From: Lachnospiraceae bacterium
Lineage (GTDB): Bacteria; Bacillota; Clostridia; Lachnospirales; Lachnospiraceae
Assembly: GCA_003520205.1 (NCBI GenBank)
Contig: DOVG01000024.1
Location: 1 to 6,553 of the forward strand
Direction of reading: 5' to 3'
DNA length: 6,553 nt
The translations under genes and the position numbers were made by a program. Below, piece after piece: positions 5,577 to 6,553 of this stretch. Every line of letters starts with the position of its first letter. The first letter of the stretch is position 1. The notes beneath the pieces were generated by a model. It did no database searches. It was not told where the DNA came from and saw nothing but the letters and a program-made list of their open reading frames with translations.

Positions 5577-6553
5577 ATGAACAATATCATAGTTGCCCAG
5601 TCCGGTGGACCTACAACGGCGATAAATGCATCGCTTGTTGGAGTTATTAAAGGGGCGTTATCAAGTGAAGGCTATGATAAAGTATTGGGGGCGCTTTACG
5701 GTATAAGCGGTGTTTTAAACGAAGAGTTTATTGAACTCGAAGAACTAAGTGATAAGGAACTGGATTGTATATATACGACACCATCCAGTTATCTGGGATC
5801 TTGCAGATATAAGATGCCGGATATTGAAGAGGATTCTTCAATCTATGAAAAGATATTTGAGATACTGCACAAATATGAGGTTACCGCATTCTTCTACATA
5901 GGCGGTAATGATTCTATGGATACTATATCCAAACTGGCCGAGTACGGAAGCAGTATTGGCAGTAAGATAAGATTTGCCGGAGTTCCGAAAACTATCGATA
6001 ATGATCTGGTAAATACGGATCATACTCCAGGTTTTGGTTCGGCCGCAAAGTTTATAGTAGCATCTATGCTGGAGTTTGCTCATGACACATCGGTGTATCA
6101 GACTCCGACTGTTACTTTAATTGAGATTATGGGAAGAAATGCCGGCTGGCTCACGGCTTCGGCAGCGCTTGCAAGGAATGAGTATAGTGAGATTCCTCAG
6201 CTGATCTATCTTCCCGAAGTTCCTTTCAGTACGGACACTTTTATAAATGATATACAAAAAGTAATGAAGACTACCAACAATGTTGTTGTAGCGCTTTCTG
6301 AAGGATTGCAGAATGAAAGAGGAGAATACCTTTCTGCGACTGCTGCCACAGAGGATAAGTTCGGTCATTCACAGTTGTCCGGAGTCGGAAAACTTCTGGA
6401 AAATCTTGTGAAAGATAAGCTGGGAGTTAAGTGCCGTTCTGTCGAGATTAACATTCTTCAGAGATGTGCGGCTCATATGGCATCAGCTACAGATCTTGAG
6501 GAGTCGGAGCTTCTGGGCGAGAAAGCCGTAGAATATGCTGTCGAAGGTAATAC
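5577..6553 (+). CDS. 6-phosphofructokinase, pyrophosphate-type residues; 3' end outside window
   Basis: This enzyme phosphorylates fructose-6-phosphate to fructose-1,6-bisphosphate in glycolysis, in the cytoplasm. About 325 codons are visible and the frame is open at the edge. The start reads NNIIVAQSGGPTTAIN, the glycine-rich phosphate loop. GGND at 109-112 places Asp where ATP enzymes have the Gly of GGDGS, and PKTIDND at 137-143 has Lys where ATP enzymes have Gly. Both substitutions are the known marks of pyrophosphate-dependent enzymes. D141 is the expected catalytic base. MGRNAGW (185-191) and E242-G-L supply sugar-phosphate contacts. AAGGAG at 5559-5564 is 12 bases from the ATG, somewhat long. 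It is downstream of and co-directional with the Rrf2 gene, with no evident functional tie to the sulfur genes. The donor assignment is inference from two residues. Confidence 0.94.
   Translation, partial: MNNIIVAQSGGPTTAINASLVGVIKGALSSEGYDKVLGALYGISGVLNEEFIELEELSDKELDCIYTTPSSYLGSCRYKMPDIEEDSSIYEKIFEILHKYEVTAFFYIGGNDSMDTISKLAEYGSSIGSKIRFAGVPKTIDNDLVNTDHTPGFGSAAKFIVASMLEFAHDTSVYQTPTVTLIEIMGRNAGWLTASAALARNEYSEIPQLIYLPEVPFSTDTFINDIQKVMKTTNNVVVALSEGLQNERGEYLSATAATEDKFGHSQLSGVGKLLENLVKDKLGVKCRSVEINILQRCAAHMASATDLEESELLGEKAVEYAVEGN

Overview
The window looks like a chromosomal segment of a low-GC Gram-positive bacterium, most likely class Clostridia and perhaps Lachnospiraceae. The reasons are the AT-rich intergenic DNA, strong AGGAGG-type ribosome binding sites, consensus sigma-A promoters, and the combination of an Rrf2 regulator, an O-acetylhomoserine sulfhydrylase and a phosphofructokinase with pyrophosphate-type active-site residues. 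The taxon is an impression from the proteins, not a measurement.

Layout. Reading leftward (minus strand) from about position 4950: a sigma-A promoter, a leader RNA with a 39-codon Cys/Met-rich leader peptide and an intrinsic terminator, then metY, cysK and a DUF4037 gene in tight order. A separate promoter next drives glmS, which runs off the left edge. Reading rightward from about 4990: a divergent promoter, an Rrf2-family regulator, then a phosphofructokinase gene with its own probable promoter, which runs off the right edge. No gene-free stretch exceeds 300 bases. The two larger gaps are 1217-1446 (glmS promoter and structured leader) and 4658-5088 (the metY leader plus divergent promoters).

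How it works together. metY and cysK encode PLP enzymes that assimilate sulfide into homocysteine and cysteine. Their control region appears to have two layers. At initiation, a 19-bp imperfect palindrome covers the -35 box, and a divergently encoded Rrf2 protein with three C-terminal cysteines is the natural candidate to bind it. At elongation, the leader encodes a short peptide with five Cys (all UGU) and five Met codons, preceded by a perfect AGGAGG. A 10-nt segment inside the peptide gene is exactly complementary to the 5' arm of the terminator just before metY. This is the architecture of ribosome-mediated attenuation, with Cys (and Met) supply as the probable signal. It is the main discovery candidate. 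It is not a SAM-I riboswitch or T-box as far as the visible motifs show.

Secondary points are a glmS leader with a strand-specific hairpin and no recognisable glmS ribozyme, an uncharacterised DUF4037 nucleotidyltransferase-like gene in a sulfur operon, and a phosphofructokinase with pyrophosphate-type residues.
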